Assembly: GCA_027605045.1 (NCBI GenBank) | Contig: JAQFWX010000049.1 | Span: 62,001-126,000, forward strand | Length of the DNA: 64,000 nt | Reading direction: 5' to 3' | From: Phallus indusiatus | Lineage: Eukaryota > Basidiomycota > Agaricomycetes > Phallales > Phallaceae | In this document: positions 13,111 to 22,976 of the stretch, one piece after another | How positions within the stretch are numbered: position 1 is the stretch's first letter | How the letters are laid out: the number at the start of each line of letters is the position of its first letter | Program-made: the position numbers and the translations under genes | The notes under the pieces: generated by a model | What the model was told of the DNA's origin: nothing | What the model saw: only the letters and a program-made list of their open reading frames with translations | Database searches by the model: none

Positions 13111-13658
13111 TTATCACGTTCAAGTTGAGTATCTTAGTTGTCAACGAAACTTGCATTCTTATAAGCTTTCCACAGCTACAAATCGGGAACTTAGAGTTCT
13201 CACACGTCCAATCATACCCAAGTCTGCTGCATGCGGGTTCTTCGATAGTCGCGGTAGCTGTGCGTGTTGTTGACATTGGCAAGAACGAATGGTAGCGGAT
13301 GGAAACATCCATTGAAACCCCTATAGTTGAACATGATTTTGCCGTTGGGCCAAAGGAATAATCGGCGAGCTATATTGTTATATTATTAGTTATATGAAGG
13401 GGTTCATTTGTTTTCTTTTTTCATAGATGTCTGGCACTAGCCTCATCTCACGGCTTTGACGGCCCCCAATCGGAAATGTGAATAGAACGTGGAGCATAAT
13501 TAGATCGCTACAAACGACGGCCGCACAGTTTAAATAAGTACTAGAAAGACTTCAAGAGAACCATCAACGTCAGCATTCCACTGGTTATTAAGGGCGGCCA
13601 AATACCAACTTGCACCAATCAGTCATCTGGACTGACTGACAGGCCCCCCGTCAATTCG

Positions 13659-13838
13659 TCAACCATTTGAACCTCCAGGCCCTCCTATAATTGGATCTCC
13701 CGAAGATCCCGCAGTGGAAGGATGAGATGGATAACCTTGTCGTACAGCAATTGTCACCCCAAAGGACTGAGAGATAAGACAGAGGAGAATGCCAAGCAGA
13801 AGGAAAGCCCCATGGCCAGGTAATTTCGAGGGGGTCAT
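13659..13838 (-). CDS. Small secreted GGPG peptide, copy 4
   Basis: A 59-aa intronless frame from MTPSKLPGHG; the frame also stays open upstream to 13895. The hydrophobic segment AFLLLGILLCLISQSFG is a signal-peptide candidate. The mature part has Ser, Pro and Gly and no cysteine, and ends GDPIIGGPGGSNG. The box ATATAAATAT (13881-13890) lies about 45 nt upstream of the start, a good TATA candidate. The middle differs from copies 1-3, but the ending I-G-G-P-G-x-S-N-G is shared exactly with copies 5 and 6. Confidence 0.65.
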   Translation of the reverse strand: MTPSKLPGHGAFLLLGILLCLISQSFGVTIAVRQGYPSHPSTAGSSGDPIIGGPGGSNG

Positions 13839-14168
13839 TTGAGTGAAGGTGAAGATGTTTGTCTGAGCATCTTTATCTAGATATTTATATCGCATTTCGG
13901 TTCCTATTCTTGTTTGTTATCATTTGGATCCTGACAAAACGTTCAATGACAGAAAATTCTATAGTATGGAAGATGGGTGCCCACCAGCATCAGATCTTTG
14001 ATGCAACACTGCTCACTAGCCAGACAAAATACAATAATAATTCACTCATCAATAGCGCAGTTTTGATTGAAGCATTTCGTTTATTCCACTAGAAGCGGAC
14101 CGAGCTTGGTAAAGGCGAATCGCAAAATAGCTTACTAAGCACACAACAACGAAAGCTGGTTCAATCCA

Positions 14169-15245
14169 ATGCCACCAAAACGTCCTTCTGGCACTCAAGC
14201 GGATTCCGATTCTGACTCTGATGCCCCAGAAGCTGTTTCATTGTCCTCTTCCAAAAAGATCTCAGAAGCACAAGCGAAAACAATCAGACTTCACGAAAGC
14301 AGTCAGCAAATAAAGAAGAAGAATGAGAACCGAGAGAGGGATAGGCTCCTTAAGGAGGAAAAGGCGAAACGAAACGAAGCTGATGATAGCTCGAAGAAGC
14401 TGAAGAGCAAAGAGCATGTACGAATGAATGCGGCAGAGGAGAGAATGGAGCGTGCAATGAGACAAGCTGCTGAGAGAATGGAGCGTGCAATGAGACAAGC
14501 TGCTGAGGAAAACAGTGACGGTGAAGATGACGAGGTAGACCATGGTACAGGCGACGATGACGAAGACGATGACGAAGACGATAGCGATGATGATGAGAGC
14601 ATGGACGAGGATGATGAGGAAGTAGAGGAAGAATGGGGTGGGATCGCCAATGAAGACCAAGATCCAGATATTACAACAAAGCAACTACCAGACCATATAT
14701 TTGCTGCTGCCGCTAGTAAATCGATAATCAAACAGTCTAGCAAATCGTCTGTAAACCGAACACAGCCCGACAAGAAGAAGAAAAGAAAGGAGAATCGAGC
14801 AAAAGAGCTGATTGTTGGGTACATGTGTTTTTCTTTTGGCCTGGTTTTTTTATGCTGACTTTGTTATGATTCTAGTGGCCGTTCTATAAAACTTCTTCCA
14901 TCAGCTTCTCCAGTAGGAGAAGGATACCAGTCTCAACATATAAACAAGTTCATGAAGACGCAGCTGCAGCTACGTAACCAAGAGGTTACCGTTGCAACAA
15001 CACCCTCACTCACGAAAAGGAGCGGTCCAGTTGGTAGACAGAAAATTCCTTCAAAGGGTGGATCGAAGGTCGGAGGTCGTGGGTCAAAAGATTGGCACAG
15101 AATACCTGGTATAATCTTCTTTCTTTGTCTTCCAGCCCATGTTTTCTGATTGTTTATAGTGAACCTGGGTGCTATGAGAAGATATAATGGCCCGGCGAAT
15201 AAATTCGTAAGAGATGCGGTGTCAATGTCAGACCCTAGGCCTTGA
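14169..15245 (+). CDS. Bud21/UTP16-like U3 snoRNA-associated nucleolar protein
   Basis: Probable small-subunit processome factor acting with U3 snoRNP in the nucleolus. Exons 14169-14818, 14876-15108 and 15160-15245 join in frame (322 aa). The N-terminal half is charged and coiled-coil-like (KKKNENRERDRLLKEEKAKR), followed by a long Asp/Glu block around residues 120-160. The conserved part follows: DPDITTKQLPDHIFAAAASK, a basic stretch, GGRSIKLLPSASP, and the C-terminus SKDWHRIPVNLGAMRRYNGP. The order (acidic region, x-LP-x-x-[LI] helix, basic region, R-x-x-x-LL strand, W-containing tail) matches yeast Bud21. A 33-bp in-frame tandem repeat lies in the coiled coil. Identity is moderately sure because the family is poorly conserved. 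The last two exons recur as a decayed copy near 38.3-38.6 kb. Confidence 0.65.
14439..14504 (+). repeat. 33-bp in-frame tandem repeat, two copies
   Basis: Two exact copies (14439-14471 and 14472-14504) inside the Bud21-like gene encode ERMERAMRQAA twice. The length is a multiple of three, so the frame is kept. The unit extends the coiled coil by three helical turns per copy. Exact identity suggests a recent duplication. Confidence 0.9.
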
Positions 15246-15562
15246 ATCCTTTTGTCGTTACTATTTACTCTGGCATGATCTAGGAGGCCAATAACCAGCC
15301 AAAAAGTAATGTATAATATACCTAATCAAATACCAATCGACACATTCGGCCATTTGAAAGTTCCTTTGTGCGACACAACTTCACGGTAAAACAAATAAAT
15401 ATAATACTAAATGCATCACTACATGATTCCAGCGAGCACAGTGAGCTCCCTCTTAATATGTGTACTGATATTAAATGAAACCCATTTATTCAAGGGACAC
15501 ATTGTGCTATCTACAAGTAGAGTTGATGTCATCAAAAGTTCAAATCACACCAAGTCTAGCAC

Positions 15563-15733
15563 TCACCCATTGCTTCTTCCTGGACCACCTATTATATTAC
15601 GAGAAAAAAGCCCAGTTGTAACCCGGGTGGTATATGCGTCCATGGATCTCGTGATGAGTGTGGGGTTTTCGAGAGGCATTGAGCGAACCAGAATCTGCAT
15701 CCAGAAAAAGGATAAGAGCAAGGATAATTTCAT
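15563..15733 (-). CDS. Small secreted GGPG peptide, copy 5
   Basis: A 56-aa intronless frame, MKLSLLLSFFWMQILVRSMP, with a signal-like N-terminus, a Thr/Arg-containing middle (SMDAYTTRVTTGLFSR) and the end NIIGGPGRSNG. A GTATTTATAC box lies about 82 nt upstream. It is the direct paralogue of copy 6 at 38843-39019: the two share most residues, including the middle MD-x-YTTR-x-TTGLFSR. The arginines before SMD and after SR could be processing sites, but no KR/RR dibasic is present. It sits between the 3' ends of the Bud21-like and ALG2 genes. Confidence 0.68.
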   Translation of the reverse strand: MKLSLLLSFFWMQILVRSMPLENPTLITRSMDAYTTRVTTGLFSRNIIGGPGRSNG

Positions 15734-16065
15734 TCTGAAATAGTAAGCAGAAGGAAAGTGGCAATTAAACGATTCAAAGTATATGAGTGAGTCTAACGTT
15801 CTTGATCTTTCCAGTATAAATACCTCCATAGGCAGAGATAGCACCTCTCGTGAAGGGAGCACAAGAAGAGCAATACATGTATGCCACACTTGATATCTCC
15901 GACCATTAAAGCAGTCTACCAAGTCAACTATTTGGGCACTGCGACGCGGCTTCGTTCCTGTCTTTTGAGGTGTTCCTATGCTACTTTGTCCTGCAATGAT
16001 TTCTGTGGGAAATTTGTAGAAAAGCGGCCAGTTTAATTTCATATTCAATCAAACATCTACAAAGC

Positions 16066-16585
16066 CGACCAGTGTATCGAATCATGCCTTGTGATTTCGG
16101 AATCGGCGCTGAAGGCAAGCCGTACTTCCAAGCTGTCAGGATCCATTGCAACAAGAACAGTACTATTACACATCGGAACTGATCTGGCTTGTCGTAACGG
16201 GCCGATACTGATTAGTGCTTGGAAGCTCCAGCAGATTTATCCGGCCGACTCAGCATGATTCAACGTGCAGTTCAAATATGTATTAGGTCCTGCTGTATTA
16301 ACCATATCCGAGAATTGAAGTAAAACCCGCGGCATCACGACAGAAACAAGTGCGATAATCAAGAATATCAATAAATGACGCCAATAAATAAAAATACCCT
16401 GTAAACCAACAGGTCCAAGGTTTATCGTTTCCTGTAAAGCCTTTTCTATACTTTCAGCCATAGCTGGTAAGCCAAACATGGTAACAGCACGTTTACGCGC
16501 GCGTTCTCCCAGTGAAATCCTTTCTTTTTCCGACATTTTAAGAATATCCATAATAGCGCTAGCCCATGCATCTGGTTCTGGCGGC
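16066..16585 (-). pseudogene. Truncated copy of the ALG2 3' end and flank
   Basis: This segment repeats, with few changes, the last ~90 codons and the 3' flank of ALG2 (matching about 18230-18734). The frame from 16551 reads MDILKMSEKERISLGERARK and the membrane segment YWRHLLIFLIIALVSVVMPR. It then runs into different C-terminal residues, because a short deletion before the original stop shifts the end. Upstream of about 16585 the similarity stops abruptly within the LRPPEPDA region. It lacks a start and the catalytic domain, so it is a pseudogene fragment in direct orientation to ALG2. Confidence 0.85.
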
Positions 16586-17155
16586 CTATTGATAATGTTT
16601 CAAAACTTCTCAAATGTAATGCCAGTGGAAACAGATCCAATCCACCCGGACGTTGTATTTCAGTATACATCCATTTCATACCTCAGTCCACAACTTTGAA
16701 ATACCCCCTATGGCGGCTAAATAAGGATCGGCATTTTAAGGATGTTCAGCCTGATCAGAAATTTATTTCTCAGCCAAGGTTTGTAGATGGTAATACCATC
16801 TACAGTTATGTTATGTAGTTACTGTCCTCAGGTACTTTTCCTAGTCACAGCGGCGCTAATACGACTACACCCTTTGTGCGTTACATCGTTGTGCCAGTAC
16901 TGGGATTCCAACAGTTCCCATCGCGGGTAGCCTTTTTATCTCCACCAGTAAATCGAGGCGAAATACGTCTGAGATTTATACAGTCAGATTCTAGCGATTT
17001 CTGGAATGCGAGATGAAAGAAAACCTTGCAGTTGCTTCATCGATCCTATCGATTCTTGCGATTCGGATTGCTGACTCGAAGAATATACACTTTGCACGCG
17101 GAAATGATTCGCGTGGGCTTGGATGGCAGAAGGTTTTGGCGATGGCAAGAACAAA

Positions 17156-17225
17156 TTCAGCTGGTCAGGACTGGATGAAAGCTGTAAAGTTTCAGCTGGT
17201 CAGGACTGGAGGAAAGCTGTAAAAT
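17156..17225. repeat. 35-bp tandem repeat, two copies
   Basis: Two near-identical units (17156-17190 and 17191-17225), each beginning TTCAGCTGGTCAGGACTGGA, differ by a T/G change and at the last base. No gene is associated with them. Confidence 0.8.
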
Positions 17226-17259
17226 TGGTAACATTTATTATAAGTAACATAGTAATCTC

Positions 17260-17520
17260 TTCAATCAATAACTTGACACACTATAATTGATGGACCTTTA
17301 TCTTCCTCATCCTCATCGTTCTCTTCATCTTCATCAACAATTTCTGTGAGCTCAGGGCCAGTTGTGGACCAACCGCTGAAGCGCAGCGCTGACCACTGTC
17401 GTTTAAACGCTGGGCCAGCAGGACGTTGACATATCCGTACCATGCATTCTCCTTTTGTTGAGTGAGGGCATAGCGAAGAAGGAATTGAATGATAAGATCA
17501 TCAAGTGGATTCTGATTCAC
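17260..17520 (-). pseudogene. Possible gene fragment with acidic tail
   Basis: Two overlapping minus-strand frames look like one broken coding region: NPLDDLIIQFLLRYALTQQK and NVLLAQRLNDSGQR in one frame, then STTGPELTEIVDEDEENDED in the next. No family is recognised. It lies in the 1.65-kb insert between the two ALG2 3'-end copies. Confidence 0.25.
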
Positions 17521-17634
17521 ATGTATGTATCATTACTGTGGAATGAACAAGGTGAGGTTTGTCAATTTGTTCGGAAGCCAGGATATGCAGGTGGAGGTAG
17601 GCCGCTGCCGACTCTTTGAAAAATAGTCTAGAAA

Positions 17635-17832
17635 GATCCGATTTACGAACCCAGTTCTTCTTCTAGTACTAGTGACTCAAGTCCCAGCCATCCAGGAATT
17701 CGGTCTCTTAATAAAACCGAAGAACCACCTCATCCACTAGACGACATATTGGCGAAGTCGAGGTCGTTACAGGACAATGCTTATGTTTTCCAGGCTCAAA
17801 ACTTGCTCAACAAAAAAGATGGCTACAGATAG
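17635..17832 (+). pseudogene. Possible coding fragment of unknown origin
   Basis: Open frame of 65 codons ending in TAG, with Ser-rich start (EPSSSSSTSDSSPSHPG) and a helix-like end (LQDNAYVFQAQNLLNKKDGY). Composition looks protein-like, but no start codon or splice partner is clear. It may be a leftover exon of an inserted gene or transposon. Low confidence. Confidence 0.25.
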
Positions 17833-18229
17833 TTCACAATGGTTTGGAAGAACTGGATATGTCCAGGATTGCGCAGGGATACCGCAGAGCCCCGAGATTG
17901 GGATAAACTAGAAGACCACGTCACGGTAGCACTTTATTAAATATGTATCACTTTATGAACACAAAGGCAACTACAGAGTTCGTTGTTCAATTACCACTGA
18001 ATCAATCCTGGTCCCTCCTCCGAGTCATGGCGTGCGGTAGCTGCTGTGCATGCGATTTGGCAAGTTCTCCCGGCGCTGAGATGAGTCGGCTTGGAGAAGT
18101 GTAAGACTAAATTTTACGAAGCACTTGTTGAAGCTTGCAGTTGAGCTAAATTCCTCTTGAGTTTTGTTCCTCTTCAAGTGAGAAACCAGCCTCCTAGCAG
18201 GAGAATGTAGCAATTAACGCACTGTCCTC

Positions 18230-18734
18230 CGTCGAGTTGGGCGCGGAAGGCAAGCCGTACTTCAACAATATCAACATTCAGCCGCAATGAGAACGGTACA
18301 CTTCGAAGCTGATCTGGCTTGTCGTAACATGCCGGTAGTGATTGGTGCTTGGAACCCCAGCAAGCTTATATACAGCCCACTCAACATAGGCTCAACGTGC
18401 GGTGTTAAATATGTATTAGGCCGTAGTACTGTATTAAACATATCCGAGAATAGAAGTAAAATAGACTAATACCCGCGGCATCACAACAGAAACAAGTGCG
18501 ATAATCAAGAATATCAATAAATGACGCCAATAAATAAAAATACCCTGTAAGCCAACAGGCCCAAGGTTTATCGTTTCCTGTAAAGCCTTTTCTATGCTTT
18601 CAGCCATAGCTGGTAAGCCAAACATGGTAACAGCACGTTTACGCGCGCGTTCTCCCAGTGAAATCCTTTCTTTTTCCGACATTTTGAGAATATCCATAAT
18701 AGCGCTAGCCCATGCATCTGGTTCGGGCGGCCTT
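18230..18734. repeat. Source copy of the ALG2 3' end repeat
   Basis: This ~500-bp stretch (the end of ALG2 plus its 3' flank with the CGGAAGGCAAGCCGTACTT block) is present in direct orientation again at 16066-16585, and in rearranged form at 39340-39760. All three share the 3'-flank blocks GGCAAGCCGTACTT, GAACTGATCTGGC and CAAATATGTATTAGG. Confidence 0.85.
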
Positions 18735-20287
18735 AACCATCCCGTTCTTTCCTTTTCGTCGACGCCTTCCGCAATCATCGGATCCAGCACGCTCTCGACA
18801 GGACCGCCGCTATCGCACGCTAGTACAGGTAGTCCAGATAGCATGCCTTCTACTGGAATGATACCAAAGTGTTCGTTCATAGGGGTATATAACAATGCGC
18901 AGGTATTTGGAGATTTTAATAAATAGTTTCGTTGAAGGCTGGAGAAGTTGAGCAGGAACACAACGTCTGGATCTTCATGTGCTGTGTTGGTTGAATTTTG
19001 CAACGTTGGCTCAGAGTCTTTTATGGATTCAAGAGCCGAAGCTGGTGTAATGCGATATCCTAAATGATTTTCTTCACACGCGTTGACGAGAATCTTGAGA
19101 GTTTGGATGTTATCCTTCAGTCTGGGGTCAAAGCCGCCTGTGGGACGCGGTTCAGAGTCAAGTGACAATAAACAACTTGTAATAGCACGTACCAGCAAGA
19201 ACCAGCCGCAGTTGTCTAAGTCGGTCCGTTGTCCTTGAATTCTTATGAAGCTGCTTTGTTACCAAAGCAAAACCTTGAATCGCCAAAACCGCATTCTTCT
19301 TCTTCTCGAACCGATTTAACGACACTAGCGTTGGTCGAAACCTAGATTTTGAGGAATGAGTTTATAGAACCGGTTTAGCCTGTGTTAGACTGCGCACGAA
19401 TATACATCTCCGACTAGGGATCGACCTTCTGCTAGACTAGCTTTTGCTGACGTTAGTGGTGCCGGTAAAGGTTCATCATAGGCTTCGATATTGATTCCAG
19501 GATACACAACGCGCGATGCTTGTCGTAAACTGGGCATGTAGGTTCTGAAAACGCGAGCAGTAAACTTGGAATTGACCAAGAGGACGTCGGTTTTTCCTGC
19601 AGAGTCGGACCTTTTCAGCTACCCCCGTGGAGCGCAATACTCGGAGCTTCCGTGAAACTTACGAGTGGTATAATCCTCCAAAAGATCCATTGGAAGACGA
19701 TAGAGTGTTTTAAGGGAAAGCTTCTTGTTTCTTGGGGCGTTTTCAATGAATGGTCCTTCGGAAAGGAGTTTGTCTGGAAAGTGACCATAGAACACTACGC
19801 GTTTATTCGCTAAGCTTCTTAGAAAAGGAATGGCCGTGGATAGTTGATCAATGAAAAAGACGTCATAGTCGTCTACCAAGTATGTTTTATTAGTCCGTGA
19901 TTTGGCGCAAAGAAGGTGAAAAGTAAGGTGCAGTTGGCGTAGATGTGCAAACACGATGTGTCCTTTGCCACGTATCGAACGCGGAAATGGTGGAACAACG
20001 TAACAAACTTTCAAAGTTCCTATGATAATCATAAACTCAACTGCCTTGGAACAGCGCAACCTAAAGAACACACCGTCTCTTGTCTCCTCGAAACAGTGAT
20101 TAGGATCATGGTGGGACGTGTATATATGGACTTCATGTCCCCGTCTTTGAAGACCGAGCGCAGCATCTACAATCAAGCGTTCTGCTCCGCCTTATTGAAA
20201 GATTAATATATTAGAAGTATCCCAGAAGCTTTTTTCTGAATCTAACCCACCGATGCCCAAGTCGGGGTGAAGAAATGCCACCCTCAT
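18434..20287 (-). CDS. ALG2: ALG2, GDP-Man:Man1GlcNAc2-PP-dolichol mannosyltransferase
   Basis: ER enzyme of N-glycan precursor assembly that adds the alpha-1,3 and alpha-1,6 mannoses to Man1GlcNAc2-PP-dolichol on the cytosolic face. Six exons: 20251-20287, 20074-20190, 19663-20019, 19398-19596, 19193-19341 and 18434-19137 (520 aa). The GT-B fold is visible: N-terminal MRVAFLHPDLGIGGAERLIV, YDVFFIDQLSTAIPFL, VVFYGHFPDKLLSEG, DVLLVNSKFTARVF, then the C-terminal donor domain with RPTLVSLNRFEKKKNAVLAI, FSSLQRNYLLKSPNTCALLY and NEHFGIIPVEGMLSGLPVLA (E-x7-E-like motif). A C-terminal hydrophobic segment (YWRHLLIFLIIALVSVVMPR) would anchor it in the ER membrane. The gene is complete; two truncated relatives lie at 16.1-16.6 and 39.3-40.25 kb. 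The exon 1 donor was placed at GTGGGT because only that restores GIGGAERL. Confidence 0.93.
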
Positions 20288-21186
20288 ATTTCGATCAGTC
20301 CCTGAAACAATATTCTCAGCCAAAAGAATCAGATAGTAATTATGTGCGATCCGACAGCAAGGGTTCAGTTTGTGCAATGAAGGTGAATGTAATGACAGTG
20401 CATGATTAGATGTTCGTATGACGTGGGCAGCGCTGAGCGTGGTAAATGGCGCGTGAGCACCCCATAGAGGCCCATAGCCAACAAGCTTCCAAGGGCATCG
20501 GCTGCCAGGGGAACCCACCAGCTGGCTCAACGTTGCAACGTTGGGCCCTGGTTGATACGACCATTCGAAAAGCTATCATAGGTGCCAATACCGGGAAATT
20601 CGACAATAGTATTCTGTTTCGGTTCCTTCTTTTTCTTATCTGTAACGGCTATCCGGCTGCTCGTTCACGCGGTGACCGGTGAAGCCCGGTGAAAACTTGT
20701 TATGTTCCCACCGTTCCCTATATGGCCGTATTGTCCCGTTCTGGCCGAATCTGGAAGAACCAGAATCCCATTCTAAAAAAATATGCTCCCTTATGGTCAA
20801 CGCAAATTAGACACATAGGTAGTATATACACAAATTGTAGTTCGAGACTTGGTCAAAAATTTCGACGTTGAAGTAAATTTTGATTCCGTCCGTGTGCATG
20901 AGTCGCTTCTTTGAATTCTTGGCGCTATTTTCTTCGTCCGCTCCTTTCCCTCCTACCACCACTACCGCACTGTCGCTCCCGCTCATTGCAAAGGACACTT
21001 TTTATGTTAAGCTAAGTATTGTCTATTCATATCAACAAGACAATTTAAAAGTTATCTTAAGGATTATAACCGATAATGACGCACCGTTACAAACCTCAGT
21101 TCATCCCCTCGTCAAGAGCAACCCTACATATGAAACTGCGCATACACACATTTTGTTTCGGGAATTAGGTGCGTATCGTTCTCTAC
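20288..21186. other. Interval between ALG2 and the transposon nest
   Basis: About 900 bp with the ALG2 promoter and unique sequence. Short frames on both strands show no family features. The stretch near 21000-21150 is already close to the boundary of the split LTR, which starts at 21192. Confidence 0.4.
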
Positions 21187-21191
21187 GGCCA

Positions 21192-21817
21192 TGTCATGAT
21201 CCGATTCATGACATCACTTCCGGTAACGTTACGTAAACCATATCCAATCATTTACCGTTTATCTCCGTAATCTTATCTCGCTTACGTCACTCACGATAAG
21301 ACCATCGCGTTCAGTCATCTCCATCAACCTCACAACTCGAATAGAGACGCACCCGTCTCTCTTAACTCCTGGAACATCCGCGGAAAGCCCTTTCTAGAAT
21401 ATTCCACGCACGTTCCGGTTATGAGATCATAGATGACGAACGTAGGTCCATGTATGCACAGCTCCTATCCCTGCATACCTCATGTTCATCACATGAGACA
21501 TCATACCCTGCATATATTGATGTAACTTACGAATCTCACGACTTGTTTGTATTTCTCTAGTTCGGAATCTATTTCGAACTGAGCTAGAATTATTTATCTG
21601 ATGTGTATATAAACCCTAGCATACACGTAGATAGTTCTTCAGACTTAATATCGAACGTAGTTCGATATCTCTATAACAACTCTCCTTCTCTATTCTATTC
21701 ATCATTGAACGTCGAGATCGTTCCTCGAGACTTGCAGCAACGGAAGCCATCCGTCGTTGCCGAGAGTTACATCTCAAAGCTTTCTTCATTATCGTTGAGC
21801 TTGATATCATTCAATAC
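21192..21817 (+). mobile_element. Left half of the split solo LTR
   Basis: Begins TGTCATGATCCGATTCATGA and runs to the insertion point of the Gypsy element at 21817 (including the first AATAC copy). It is the reverse complement of the matching part of the adjacent LTR at 21818-22682, so the two form a long inverted repeat. Together with 33934-34173 it adds up to 866 bp, the full LTR length. It differs more from the two Gypsy LTRs than these differ from each other, so it is older. Confidence 0.9.
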
Positions 21818-22682
21818 TGTCAAGTACCGATATCCGGGAACGGTAATAGATACTGTAATGTATTTTAGTCGCTGAATATAATACCAATAACTGTCACCGT
21901 TGGTTGACGACAGTCAGGACTTGGCCTCAACCTATAAGAGGTTGTGCCGCGACAGTCTTCTTCAGGATTTGTCCTGACGTTCGTCACGAGCGTCGAGTTC
22001 GTCAAGGACGTTACGGATATGTGCGTTCCGAGCTTCGAGAGTCGCGAGCTGTATCTCGTATTGAATAATATCAAGCTCAACGATAATGAAGAAAGCTTTG
22101 AGATGTAACTCTCGGCAACGACGGATGGCTTCCGTCGCTGCAAGTCTCGAGAACGATCTCGACGTTCAATGATGAATAGAATAGAGAAGGAGAGTTGTTA
22201 TAGAGATATCGAACTACGTTCGATATTAAGTCTGAAGAACTATCTACGTGTATGCTAGAGTTTATATACACGTCAGATAAATAATTCTAGCTCAGTTCGA
22301 AATAGATTCCGAACTAGAGAAATACAAACAAGTCGTGAGATTCGTAAGTTACATCAATATATGCAGGGTATGATGTCTCATGTGATGAACATGAGGTGTG
22401 CAGGGATGAGAGCTGTGCATACATGGACCTACGTTCGTCATCTATGATCTCATAACCGGAACGTGCGTGGAATATTCTAGAAAGGCCTTTCCGCGGATGT
22501 TCCAGGAGTTAAGGGAGACGGGTACGTCTCTATTCGAGTTGTAAGGTTGATTGGGATGACTGAACGCGAAGGTCATATCGTGAGTGACGTAAGCGTGATA
22601 AGATAACGGAGATAAACGGTAAATGATCGGATATGGATTACGTAACGTTACCGGAAGTGATGTCATGAATCGGATCATGACA
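21818..22682 (-). repeat. 3' LTR of the Gypsy element (865 bp)
   Basis: On the minus strand it runs TGTCATGATCCG ... GGTACTTGACA. It pairs with 33063-33928. A single-base deletion (CTCGAGAACG versus CTCGAGGAACG) and a few substitutions (for example GAACGCGAAGG versus GAACGTGAAGG) separate the two. Confidence 0.93.
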
Positions 22683-22734
22683 GTATCCCCTCTTTAGGGA
22701 CGAGCCCCCGAGTCCATTACGTATATCCGAGTTA

Positions 22735-22860
22735 AGTGAGTGATCACGTGAGTTTGAGCACGTGACGGATAAAAATAATGTGATCACGTGTGTTGACGCG
22801 TGATAAATTTAGATAAGTGACGCGTTACGCGAGACGCGAGTTATCGGTCACGGGTGACTG
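22735..22860 (+). promoter_or_regulatory. Cluster of CACGTG and ACGCGT palindromes upstream of the antisense gene
   Basis: Within about 130 bp lie ATCACGTGAG, GCACGTGAC, GATCACGTGTG, GACGCGTGA, GACGCGTTACGCGAGACGCGAG and TCACGGGTGA. CACGTG is the usual E-box for bHLH factors, and ACGCGT is the MCB-like cell-cycle box of fungi. The cluster sits between the 3' LTR and the ATG at 22977, which suggests that it drives the antisense gene. Function is inferred only from motif density. Confidence 0.5.
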
Positions 22861-22976
22861 TGACATATCGTGACAACCTGAAACGCACTTGGTGAAAAAG
22901 TGCGGTCTTCTCTTTTTCGCGACCACAACCCAGCATAAACCTCTTATCTTTAACGGCTTTTGTCTATATTCTATCC

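Larger units (their letters stand above)
11677..14168. other. Spacers of the peptide array
   Basis: The stretches between copies 1-4 (about 450, 620 and 550 bp) and up to the Bud21-like gene hold no recognisable genes. They contain the promoters of the peptide genes (A/T boxes noted in their entries). The regular spacing, common strand and lack of transposon remnants suggest growth by tandem duplication followed by divergence. Confidence 0.4.

Noticed and set aside
14262..14824. Antisense frames rich in Leu/Ile or Ser over the Bud21-like gene
   Set aside because: They arise from the reverse complement of the acidic GAT/GAA-rich block.
11491..15733. GGPG peptides as mating-pheromone precursors
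   Set aside because: Basidiomycete pheromone precursors end in a CaaX box and lack a signal peptide. These peptides have a signal-like N-terminus and no C-terminal cysteine.
11491..15733. GGPG peptides as MSDIN-type cyclic peptide precursors
   Set aside because: There is no MSDIN-like leader, no conserved proline-flanked core and no prolyl oligopeptidase gene in the window.
21187..22682. Long inverted repeat suggesting a hairpin or palindromic MITE
   Set aside because: It is fully explained by a solo LTR split by a same-family element in opposite orientation; the AATAC and GGCCA duplications fix the boundaries.
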